Assembly: GCA_009801015.1 (NCBI GenBank)
Contig: VHZZ01012088.1
Span: forward strand, 10,417 to 38,164
Source: Silene noctiflora
Lineage: Eukaryota; Streptophyta; Magnoliopsida; Caryophyllales; Caryophyllaceae
DNA length: 27,748 bases
Direction: 5' to 3'
Below the pieces are notes generated by a model, which made no database searches, had not been told where the DNA came from, and worked only from the letters and a program-made list of their open reading frames with translations. Below, piece after piece: positions 19,701 to 27,748 of the stretch. Made by a program: the position numbers and the translations under genes. Numbering within the stretch: position 1 is the stretch's first letter; every line of letters starts with the position of its first letter.

Positions 19701-22700
19701 AATGAAATAGATTAGAAGAGTCAATGATCAATTCATAACTAAATGGTGGAAATTACTTGGTCCAAGAATTATTCTCATATTTGTTTACACATCCATTTAT
19801 TTATATCGTTTTACATTTTATTGCATTAGATTAATACTTTAGTATATTAGACCAATCAACAAATGGTGGAAATGATTCAATAATGAAATAGATTAGAAGA
19901 GTCAATGATCAACAAAAAAAACCTTCCTTGTGGGATCGACCCCTACTTACACTTGCTACTAGTTTGAGTTTGTAGTGGATAAAAATATTAATTTAGAGGC
20001 TCACGACAAGTCTAGCCAAATTTTTGCTAAATTAGCCTTGGAGGCTCACGACACTTGCTATGCCTTAATGTACATAACTACATAGAACCTCTATACTTCA
20101 TGAAAGCACTAGGAAAAGCTACGCCTTTATATTGCGAATACCGCATATAAAGCAAGTGTGGAAAGGAAGCAACAAATATATACCCCCTACATATATACTC
20201 ACTCCATCACACCTATAGTGTTGTCATTTGCCTTTAATGGTCAAATGATGTCGACTGATATTTCCTCAATATTACAATACCTACAACCTAGCTTTAAAAA
20301 AAACTAGTTTTCATGCCCGTGCGTTTCACGGATACTAAATAACGTTTCTTATATAGATCGTACCTAACAGTTATTAATCTAACTCTCATGTCGATTTTGA
20401 GACATAATGAAGAACAACATATGTCTTGCTTAAGACCTTGTTTGAATGGAATATGAAAGGGGAAAAGTGAAAACAAATTCATGCAAAATTACTTGTTTGG
20501 TTAGTAAATAAGATGGAAGATAAATTGTGAGGAATAAAGAGAGGATGCAACATAGGAGACGATAGTTGGAGTAGTGTGTAAAGTTCAAATCAACATTATT
20601 TTAGTTATGGAAAAAATAACTCGGTTAAAAAAAAATGATATAATAATATACATGACATTCATTAACATTTGGTTGTTTATTTTCGTGTCCCACAAAGAAA
20701 AACAAAATTGAATATATATACATAGTTTTAAGAGATTTAACCTAGATTTACAGTATATATACCTCTACCTCTGTTATTTCTAAATGATACCCCTTGAATA
20801 AAATTTATCTACTTTCTTTTTCATTTTTAAAACCATTACCTTATCACATAACCCCATTTTCCCACATCATTCAAGGCATTCACCGTATCCTTCTCATCCT
20901 TCTAACCAACCCGACCGTCGGAATCAACTCTATCCCTGTAACCTATTGATATTTGCTTGTATTCCTCAAATTTCACTCTTTTAACGTCAAAGAATAGCCC
21001 TACCCCTCAAGACATTTACCTCCCCTTTTATACTAATTATCTACTATCTCAGTTTATACTACAATCTTAATTATTATAACTATGACTAAGAAATACCTTT
21101 TGATCTTTTTACGATGTACTCTAACTGTTTCGGAAATACCTTTATTTTTCATTACTTCGTACTTTGCTACTTATGAATACCTTCTCATACCCGCTTAAAT
21201 TTCATCTCATCCACAANATTATTCCACTTGANTCACCCGCATNATCATTATANTCTTTATTNCTTATATTTGTGCTCTTTAAGTCGTAATTTGACATCTT
21301 TTGAATTTATCCAAAGTATAATATACTTGAGATTTGTCTTATTTCTTTTTTTATTTAATTTAAAAAATTCCGTTCGCGTAATCGCGTTATTAAGTACGAA
21401 AAGGTATAATATCTACTTGAATAGTAGTGCTGCTCTTGTTCCAAAAAAAATTGTAGTGTTGCTCTTATTTGTTCGAATGATACATTGATCGCAAACATTT
21501 ATTTTTTTAGGCGGGAATTTGAATAGAGTTAAGTAGTTTCCATTATTAGTTTCACAAATTATTAATTAAGACGGGTGTATTTATTTAAAACTTCAATTAG
21601 TATGGATAAGATAAAATTATAATGCATAACGAAAAGTAACAGATATATATACCCAAGTGAAATGATTTTTGACCCGTTTTAATGTTAAAACGGAGGACTG
21701 TCTTAAAGAAGATTTATTGAGTTAGTTTTTTTCTTCCCATTTCCCATTTCATTTTTATAAGGAAGTTGGAAAGATTAATAATTTTAATAATAAGTGAACA
21801 AATATTAAAGAATAATTTTCTAAATCTAGTAGGAAAATTGTAGATAATTAATTATTTTCTATTCTAATAGGAAAATTGTAAATAAATAATTATTTATAAA
21901 TAATAGTGTTTTGTAAAAGTTGGAAACTACCACATGCTTAGAAAAAAGCCTCTTTTAGTTATATATATTGATATTGATTGATTCCTCTATATTACAATAC
22001 CAACAACCTTTTAGAAAAGATAATTTGAAGATAATTATTTTGATAAATCCAACATGAAATACTCAAGATTTTATCTCTACATATTTTAAGAAACTAATGG
22101 TCACAATTGTGTTGACCACCAAAGTCAATTGAGAGATATTTATAAAGGGTAACATACAGACACCGAGTTTCCTTTACATCGCAATCGTAGGAAACACTGC
22201 ACAAACAGAAGAATCAGCATTGCCAAGTTTTTCAGCAGCATAACACCTAGTTGTTAACTTGTTATAATAGAGAAACCAAAAATCAAGAATACCGACTATT
22301 AAACCTAAAATAAGCATAATTGTCCATCTGCTAATGCATAGAAGATATAAAAAGAGTACCTTCTGTAGACAACTTTGAGTCCTCTCCAATCCACAAAGTT
22401 ACAAAGCTTTGGTCCGCGAGAGAGTATCAGTCCACTAAGCTCACGGAGAACCTTCATAGCCAACTTGTTATAATCTTATCATGATAGACAGTTCATTGAA
22501 ATGAAAGACACCAATTAGCTCAGTTCAGAATAATTACCTTTGTCCTCTCTTTTTGTGCATATGGAGAGTACCATTTTGTCAATCTCACTTTCCCTTGTCG
22601 GTTAATTAGAATCACAAACTGAATCTGGAAATCACAGTCAATACGTTAACATCAGCAAAACCTAGGTCACTTTCACGCCTCACTTTTGACACTCCAACGT

Positions 22701-23382
22701 TCTTACTTCTGAAGCCCCAATACTTCGTTTTGGCTCAAAATCGCCTAAAAATAGGAAACTTCTTTCAGAAAATAGCAATGTCCGACACTCAAACATCATC
22801 TCATGTGCGACACTTGCAGAGCAAAACAATGTCGTAACAACTGCATTAACATTCAATGCAATAGGACTTGACAGTCAAGTATCAAAGATATAATCATTCA
22901 ATCAATCAAGAACGTGAATAAAGGCAGATCAATCCCTAAAATTTAGAGCAATTCAACATCAGGTCACAATAATCTTAAGCTAAAATCGAACAATTTCTAC
23001 GACGTGAAAACGGAACAAATCAGAACCTCAATTAATATTTACATTATTATTGGTCGACAATGTACAATTCGATGATCAGAACAAATCAAAATTTCGAAAT
23101 TGGGGAAATTCTAACGTCAATACACAATACATTCGCTAAAATTGAACAACAACAATACGAAAATGAACGATCTTTCGCATCATAACGAAATAATCGTAAG
23201 AATAATAAAAGAATTCAGAAATTTCTCAACAAAATAAACCTAGTAATAGAGTTTCAATTCAGAGAAAAAAAGCAAAAAATACAACAACTCTAACAAATAC
23301 ATGAATTATTGAAATAATAACCAGCAATGAATAAGTAAGGATAGATCAATCAATGAAGAAATGTGAGTGTAGTTATTACCAT
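16758..23382 (-). CDS. AP1S: AP-1 complex small subunit sigma (clathrin adaptor), 7 coding exons
   Basis: Minus-strand coding exons in order: 23382-23380 (ATG only), 22624-22538, 22451-22360, 17374-17266, 17140-17105, 17004-16918, 16829-16758. All introns are GT-AG and every phase joins, giving 486 nt, 161 residues, the family's usual length. Characteristic segments are [19 protein letters not shown] (2-20), [33 protein letters not shown] (62-81), [39 protein letters not shown], and the tail [11 protein letters not shown]. The sigma fold spans about 1-142. AP-1 sigma is part of the heterotetramer that recruits clathrin and recognises dileucine cargo at the trans-Golgi network and endosomes. 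The end KEKEGSISN differs from the KEEASSISN I recall from Arabidopsis. No lesion is seen. It converges with PHOT2. Confidence 0.95.
18206..18365 (+). mobile_element. Possible tRNA-derived SINE
   Basis: GTGAGTGGTAAAGCTTGG (from about 18227) resembles a tRNA-type A box. About 45 bases on, CAAGTTCCAGTCGCACC resembles a B box (GGTTCRANYCC), and a unique tail with CTCAGCCTCTACCAAC follows. Spacing fits an RNA polymerase III promoter of plant SINEs. No A-rich tail or target duplication could be fixed, so limits and family are uncertain. The 60-residue ORFs on both strands here have no known similarity. Confidence 0.4.
18604..20128. mobile_element. 1.5-kb insertion between 21-base direct repeats (LTR-retroelement-like content)
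   Basis: An identical 21-base sequence, ACTAGGAAAAGCTACGCCTT plus T, occurs at 18604-18624 and 20108-20128. The 1483 bases between them look inserted. The interior has a TATATAAGG promoter-like motif (near 19088) and CCTTGTGGGATCGACCCCT (near 19925), a phrase I associate with plant Gypsy LTRs. It also holds several internal repeats (GAGGCAAAATGCCACT at 18911 and 18974; 38 bases at 19694 and 19875; GAGGCTCACGACA at 19997 and 20041). There are no long ORFs. No TG...CA ends or 5-base target duplication fit, so the class is unresolved. Confidence 0.5.
19694..19912. repeat. 38-base perfect direct repeat, two copies
   Basis: Bases 19694-19731 and 19875-19912 are identical and begin ATTCAATAATGAAATAG. 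The sequence AAATGGTGGAAAT also occurs twice nearby (19741 and 19861). The copies lie inside the 1.5-kb insert in AP1S intron 3 and suggest internal rearrangement of that element. Confidence 0.9.
20304..21971 (-). mobile_element. Non-autonomous Helitron-like element
   Basis: Read on the minus strand, the 3' end shows the hairpin CCGTGAAACGCACGG, then GCATGAAAA, then CTAG followed by T. This is the hairpin-plus-CTRR-T end of Helitrons. A matching 5' end, TC preceded by A and continuing AATATATATAACTAAAAG, lies at 21971. No Rep/helicase coding is seen, so it would be mobilised in trans. The interior contains a perfect 20-base palindrome (21674-21693, CCGTTTTAA TG TTAAAACGG) and N bases (about 21217-21262). 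The 3' end is better supported than the 5' end. Near-identical 28-base sequences lie just outside both ends. Confidence 0.6.
23380..23382 (-). other. AP1S: Isolated start codon of AP1S at the end of exon 1
   Basis: On the minus strand CCCAATATG is followed directly by the donor GTAATAACT. Intron 1 (23379-22625) then ends TTTCCAG before ATT CAG TTT (Ile2-Gln3-Phe4). The whole coding part of exon 1 is therefore the initiator codon, and upstream sequence is 5'-UTR. The M-I-x-F start of sigma subunits supports this placement. Confidence 0.85.
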
Positions 23383-23637
23383 ATTGGGAAATTCTAAGGA
23401 GAGAGGAAATACGATAGAGCAATTCTGTAGAACAACAATTTTAACAAAGGCGAAATAAATCACTGCGGAGTAGACATATTTGAGAAATAGGAACGTATAT
23501 CGGACGTATAATAGCTCGAATTTTATTTGTTTTTGAGTTGATGTTTAGTTTTTCTGAGTTTTTTAAAGTTTATAAGTTATATTTTAATTTTTTGCCGTCA
23601 AAACTCAAAACTCAAATTTAACTGAGCTTATATGTAA
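23383..23637. other. AP1S 5' flank and AT-rich sequence
   Basis: The first 100 or so bases upstream of the AP1S ATG presumably hold its leader and promoter; no clear core-promoter element is visible. From about 23520 there are repeated GTTTTTGAG/ACTCAAAA words that recur in inverted sense at about 24240-24350. The Helitron-like element may thus have landed in an older inverted-repeat element. No gene is seen. Confidence 0.4.
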
Positions 23638-24232
23638 CTAATTTAGACCCGTGCAATAAATGCACGGTATATATAATTTTTTATTTTTAATAAGATATTT
23701 ATATAATGATGGTATCTCATTAATTGTTTATTTTTCTCGTAATTATATTTCATTTTGAGAAATAAATTAAACAAAACAGAAAATTAATCCAAGAGAATTA
23801 ATTAAAGTGTTGAAATGTATTTTTAGAAAAAAAAAAAAATTTATACCACAAACCTAATGATTTCAATTTATAAATTCTCTCAATTTTTTTTGTCATGAAA
23901 ATAATAAAAACAATTTATTAGTTTTGTTTATACGTAATATAGGTTAAGTCATGCATTCTCAATTGATATTATCAATAAAAGAGTTCATAGTTTAATACTC
24001 CGTATTATTTATATTTTAATTAAAAAATTATAGTTTGTAGTTTAATGAAAATTATATAATTTGATGAAAAGATTAATTTTAATAAAAAGATAATAATTTA
24101 ATGAAATAAACTATAATTATTAATTCACTTATTTAGTAAATACACTTAAATTGTCAATAGTTTCCAAATTTTAAAAAATGTTTTTGGGAGGGAAAATTGA
24201 GAGTTCACCTATTCGTTTAGTAGATAGGGGGA
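23638..24232 (-). mobile_element. Short non-autonomous Helitron-like element
   Basis: Minus strand. The 5' end is TCCCCCTATCTACTAAACG starting at 24232 and preceded by A. The 3' end carries the hairpin CCGTGCATTTATTGCACGG, then GTCTAAATTAG followed by T. The terminal four bases read TTAG where CTAG is expected, so the end is degenerate or the true CTRR is the CTAA six bases earlier. At about 595 bases it has no coding capacity and is AT-rich. It has the same orientation as the element at 20304-21971 and a similar terminal hairpin. Confidence 0.6.
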
Positions 24233-24467
24233 TGTTTTTGAGTTATATTGTAATTTTTTGAGTTTAATGTTTAAGTGAATTAACTCAGAAACTTTATAGT
24301 AAAACTCAGACTTTAAAACAAAACTCAAAATTTTTATTATAATGCTCAAAAACTACAAAATTGGTGGTAGTACATCGGATGACAATGATACTTTTGAAAC
24401 TGAAAGAGTAGTGGTCTTTTGCTGTAATGGTCCAGATATTTTTATTTTTAAGTATATATTGCTCAAT
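24233..24467. other. AT-rich spacer between Helitron-like element and LINE
   Basis: No gene or clear element. Words such as AAAACTCAGA and CTCAAAA may be the right half of a decayed MITE whose left half is at 23520-23630. The left breakpoint of the LINE lies near 24468. Confidence 0.4.
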
Positions 24468-24475
24468 ATTCACCA

Positions 24476-25632
24476 TTTTTCAAGGCTGTTATGCGATTTC
24501 TCCATCTTTGAATAAGAGTGTTGACATGAAAATAAGATGTATTACGATCGCCATCTCTTAAATATTCAACTCGTGATCTTTGGTACCACAATATTTCCTC
24601 TCGCTCAAGGATCTCATCAATTTCTCTTCACAACCTGGATTCTAATTTTATTAGATTACTCGTCCGCTTTATCGAAAAAGATTTCCGACACCCTGCAATC
24701 CGAGCCAACAATTGTTGTTTAAGACGAAAAATATTACCAAAAACTTCTTCATTCCATTGCTGTAATTTTTGTGAGAGGTCTGACAAGTGGGTGACAATAT
24801 TCTCAGACGGGGACCAACAGGACAAAATAAATTCCGAAAATTTTTCATGTGTTAACCACGCAGCTTGGAACTTGAACGGTTTTCTTACCGAGTTTAAATG
24901 AGTGAAGCCATTAGGGGATATTGCAGTGGTTAGACTGAAAGGTCGGCAAATGCTTGACACTCACTTCACCGTAAAGAATGCTCTATTCGCTATTGCAAAG
25001 TGCTCTGTCAAGACGGGCACTCTGACGAGTTTCCAAAGAGTAACCTTGAGCCTAAGTATGCAAAGGGCCAGAAAAATTCAAGTTCTATCAATTCACAATT
25101 TTCTATCCGGCTGTCGAACAACTCACATCGACGGGCCATATTACTATCTCCTCCATGACGCTTAGCAAGGTTACGGGTTCATTGAAATCACCGGCTGCCA
25201 TCCATGGACGATTATTGATACAAGCAAAATTTTCTAACTCCACCCAGAGTTCTCTACGGTCAGTAGGATTAGAGCTAGCATACACATCGAAGAAAAACCA
25301 AAGGAGTTCACTTCTACGAATGACTTCAACCGTGGTATATTGATGATGTTTAGTAACTGGAATAACATCTACTAACTCGGGTTTCCAATAAATCCAAGTC
25401 CCACCACTAAAGCCTATAGTGTCTACTCGAGTATGACAAGAATATTTCTCAGTTTCTCTGCGTGTTCACCACTCATGTGTGTCTCAACAAGGGCCATAAT
25501 TGTGGGTTTATATGTTTTCACTACTTCCTTTAAAGCGGTAATTTTTAATTTATTTCCCGCACCTTGAATATTCCATACGATGCAAAAGATATGGGATGAT
25601 ATCGGACCTAATCGTGGTATTGTATCTGACAT
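24476..25632 (-). pseudogene. LINE ORF2 fragment: endonuclease and linker, multiply broken
   Basis: It probably starts at the ATG at 25632 (MSDTIPRLGP). The endonuclease (EEP family) opens with CIVWNIQGAGNKLKITALKE and LVETHMSGEHAEKL. The frame breaks near 25430. In the next frame come RVDTIGFSGGTWIYWKPELV, DVYASSNPTDRREL and AAGDFNE, the conserved GDFNE motif. Another shift follows (AKRHGGDSNMARRCELFDS), then more breaks and stops, then FKFQAAWLTHEKFSEF, LQQWNEEVFGNIF and REEILWYQRSRVEYLRDGDR, the segment before reverse transcriptase. The polymerase itself is absent. In active LINEs this endonuclease nicks target DNA for reverse transcription. Confidence 0.85.
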
Positions 25633-25693
25633 ATGGAAAAGGCAATATTGTATAGCAGTTAGATAAGCGCGATTTACAAGCGACAACGCGTTT

Positions 25694-26373
25694 TCAATCC
25701 TCGATGGAATCGCCATCTTTATCAAGAGATTCGTCGGTTCCCGTTTGACTGTCTCGAACTTGATATTCATAGTCGGGCTCTCCGGTACCATCACCCCCAT
25801 AAAGGGACCGTGTATCTCCATCCATATGGGCACAATGATTTTTTTTCGAGGGGGCACCATCTCGAATTGAGGATGCTCTGGTAAGTGGTGAAGTTGAGGG
25901 AGCGGGTTGTTGAGGTAGGACACATGAGAAGCTGGAACAAGAGCCATTCAGAAATGATGGATTCTTAGGACAGGCTTGGGGAAGGAGCACTGTATGTGAA
26001 TCGTTGGTGGTAGGTCTAGAATCTAGGTTTGCTCGAAAATTCAGAATATTTGTGATTTCTTGTAAAACAGGGGATGAATTAGATGGATTTTGAGGTGAGA
26101 TCTTTTGGTGATAAATTTTAAAAGGTTTTATTGTATTTCGGGTCGTGATATTTTTGATATTAATATTATTCCTGGGAATTCTTTTAGTATGAGGTATATT
26201 AGATTGATTTATGGAAGGTAATATTGGAGAAACAGAGGGAGTAATAATAGGAGTAGCAGTAGGGATATTGTGAGAAATTTCCATATTAGAGTTGGAATTT
26301 ATTGGATCATAACTGGAAAGTAAATCAAATCTCGACCCATGATTTGTATTTTTTCCAAAATTGAAAATAGAGA
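25694..26373 (-). pseudogene. LINE ORF1, C-terminal part in a shifted frame
   Basis: After the frameshift the reading continues in another frame as VSIFNFGKNTNHGSRFDLL, then SSYDP, and runs into an open segment starting MEISHNIPTATPI at 26284. It is Ser/Pro/Asn-rich and ends in an acidic tail (DESLDKDGDSIED) at 25694. Low-complexity C-termini of this type are usual for plant LINE ORF1. It is one gene with the preceding entry, broken by a single indel. Confidence 0.65.
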
Positions 26374-27549
26374 CGGGTTGGTAACCGGGTTCGGGTTTGC
26401 TGATTTGGATTGAATGCGTCTTCGCGGAGGTTTCTTAACCATCATCCATTCTCCGAAAATAGGTGGTTTCTCTGCTTGAACAGTGCCTGTAGCTTCCTTC
26501 GTAACTTCGCGGGAATCATTTGGGAGTTGTTCGTCAGAGATGGGGCCATCATCCGGAGAGCTCAAAGGGTCTGACTTAGGACATAAATTTGAAGTGTTTT
26601 CTAAACGACCACGGTTAAAACATATCATACAAAGACCTTCATATTGAATGTGATAAACCTTGCCCTTCATACGAAACTGAGATAGTAAAGGCTTGGTAAT
26701 ATCAATCTCGACACTTAATCTCGTAAATCGACCCATCTCTGCTTGCGCCGTATTCTTATCAATGCGTATGACATACCCTATTCGCGACCCCACCTTCCGT
26801 AAAAAAACTTCATTAAAGTACTCAACAGGAAGATTAGGTATTCGAACCCAAGCCGTAAGGAATTGGATTTTGTCTTCCGTGGGCACGAAGTTCGGAATCC
26901 ATCTCCTAATGGTGAGATAATGACCGTCAATCATCCACAGACCTTGAGTTACGACATGCTCATAGTCTTGTTTGGAAAATAATCGTGCTACATAATAGGC
27001 GTAACCTAGATCAGGAAGTGTAAGTTTACCTTTGCTTGACCATTTATTTTGGAGTTTACGCATGGGTGATAGATAGCCAATTTGTTTGTCAAACATTTTA
27101 ATGATGAGAGTGCGTCTCCATGGTTTGCGGATGGCTGCTTTTTCTTCCTTTGACAGGCGGATTAAGGGGCATATCTCATCATCTTCTTCTGACTCTGATA
27201 CAGCATCGTCATCAGAATCACTCATAAAATCGTCCAAGTAAGAGAGATCTTCTTCTTGGGAGACATAGTCGAATCCTTCTACAATGTTCTTGAATGATTT
27301 AGGAGGTTGCGTCCTATCGTTGCTAGGAGCTTCTCTCATAACTTCAACATCGCTCGAATGAGAATTTGTGATCTCATTTTTTGTCGAAGTATTAGCGAGA
27401 AATTCACTGATATGTAGTTTTTTGTGTTTTGAATTCTTCATGAGTTGGGGAAAATCTGATAGGGAATACCCATTTTTAGAGACTTGCTGTGGTATTATGA
27501 ATGAATTTAGTTCGCTCTCCGGTGGGAGACCGTCTAATGAGTTTTGCAT
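26299..27549 (-). pseudogene. LINE ORF1, N-terminal part (DUF4283-like, zinc knuckle), frameshifted
   Basis: A 416-residue open frame from the ATG at 27549. An acidic stretch at about 107-126 (DDFMSDSDDDAVSESEEDDE) is followed by a DUF4283-like RNA-binding region at about 135-285 (KPWRRTLIIKMFDKQIGY, GLWMIDGHYLTIRRW, AWVRIPNLPVEYF). A retroviral-type zinc knuckle should then begin at Cys310. It reads CFNRGRLENTSNLC, so the second Cys and the His of the CX2CX4HX4C pattern are replaced (R and N). The frame then runs out of register near 26360-26385, and its last residues are out-of-frame noise. In such LINEs ORF1 coats the RNA. Confidence 0.85.
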
Positions 27550-27748
27550 AAAGAGAGAAATTTTAGAGAGAGAGAATTTTTAAAGAGCTCCTACAAGATG
27601 AAAAATTAATTCAAATTTCTTATAATCTCCTTTCCATCTTGCCCCTCTTATTNTTACTCTAATATGTTCCTCAAATCTCTCTAGCTTACCTCCTTTCTGT
27701 TTGCCCACACTCGTTTCTCTCTCTCTTCTCTTCCTCCATCTCACTTGT

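Larger units (their letters stand above)
17375..22359 (-). other. AP1S: Intron 3 of AP1S (about 5 kb), repeat-filled
   Basis: The donor follows the AG of the split Arg61 codon (AGAAG|GTACTC, GT at 22359-22358). The acceptor AATGCAG lies just before exon 4. The intron is almost five kilobases, while introns 4-6 are 88-125 bases. It contains a SINE-like unit, a 1.5-kb insert between 21-base direct repeats, and a Helitron-like element. 17375-18200 and 22010-22359 show no recognisable feature other than intron sequence. Confidence 0.9.
24468..27748 (-). mobile_element. Decayed L1-type LINE, 5' half, reverse transcriptase missing
   Basis: Minus strand. A pyrimidine/GA-rich leader (27748-27550) is followed by ORF1 (DUF4283-like domain plus zinc knuckle), then an ORF2 beginning with an endonuclease and continuing into the linker before reverse transcriptase. 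Recognisable coding stops near 24468 with RNRITALKNGE, just short of the reverse transcriptase. Several frameshifts and stops break both ORFs. The 5' limit may lie beyond the window. It is a fossil copy and cannot encode active proteins as it stands. Confidence 0.85.

Noticed and set aside
18625..20107. Clean solo LTR with TG...CA ends
   Set aside because: Some motifs look LTR-like, but no TG...CA pair with a 5-base target duplication fits the boundaries, so I left the class open.
25155..25343. Plus-strand ORFs across 24902-25343 and 26693-26920
   Set aside because: They are antisense shadows of LINE ORF2 and ORF1, whose minus-strand translations carry recognisable motifs.

Overview
This is a plant nuclear genomic window. 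It has spliced genes with GT-AG introns, AT-rich non-coding DNA and many plant-type transposable elements (Stowaway MITE, Helitron-like elements, L1-type LINE, Ty3/Gypsy-like LTR). Protein similarity points to a eudicot. The style of the MITE and hairpin repeats suggests Caryophyllales, but that is a weak inference from memory. Scattered N bases indicate draft-quality or ambiguous sequence.

Layout. Bases 1-2272 are repeat DNA, probably a solo or isolated Gypsy-type LTR with an internal array of GC-rich palindromic blocks. A (CAA)n microsatellite and degenerate MITE-like DNA follow. Bases 3900-16310 hold a phototropin gene on the + strand that I can splice completely: 22 coding exons, all joins in frame, 918 residues. 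It reads as PHOT2 (LOV1, LOV2, J-alpha helix, AGC-VIII serine/threonine kinase with DFD in place of DFG). Its long introns carry a complete Stowaway MITE, a 95-bp tandem duplication and a fold-back repeat. A 33-bp x 4 minisatellite lies in or just beyond its 3' UTR.

Bases 16758-23382 hold a second gene that no long open reading frame reveals. It is the small (sigma) subunit of the AP-1 clathrin adaptor, on the - strand, in 7 coding exons, 161 residues. The start codon ATG makes up the whole coding part of the first exon, and intron 3 is about 5 kb because it is loaded with repeats (a SINE-like unit, a 1.5-kb insert between 21-bp direct repeats, and a Helitron-like element). PHOT2 and AP1S converge tail to tail with about 1.3 kb between stop codons.

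Bases 23500-24470 contain a second, short Helitron-like element. From about 24470 to the window end lies a decayed L1-type LINE on the - strand, with its 5' half present (ORF1 with DUF4283-like domain and damaged zinc knuckle, endonuclease) and reverse transcriptase missing.

The two host genes have no evident functional link. One encodes a plasma-membrane blue-light receptor kinase, the other a trans-Golgi/endosome coat subunit. I found no sign of a new defence, CRISPR or other undescribed molecular system. The unusual material is structural: gene architecture and nested repeats.
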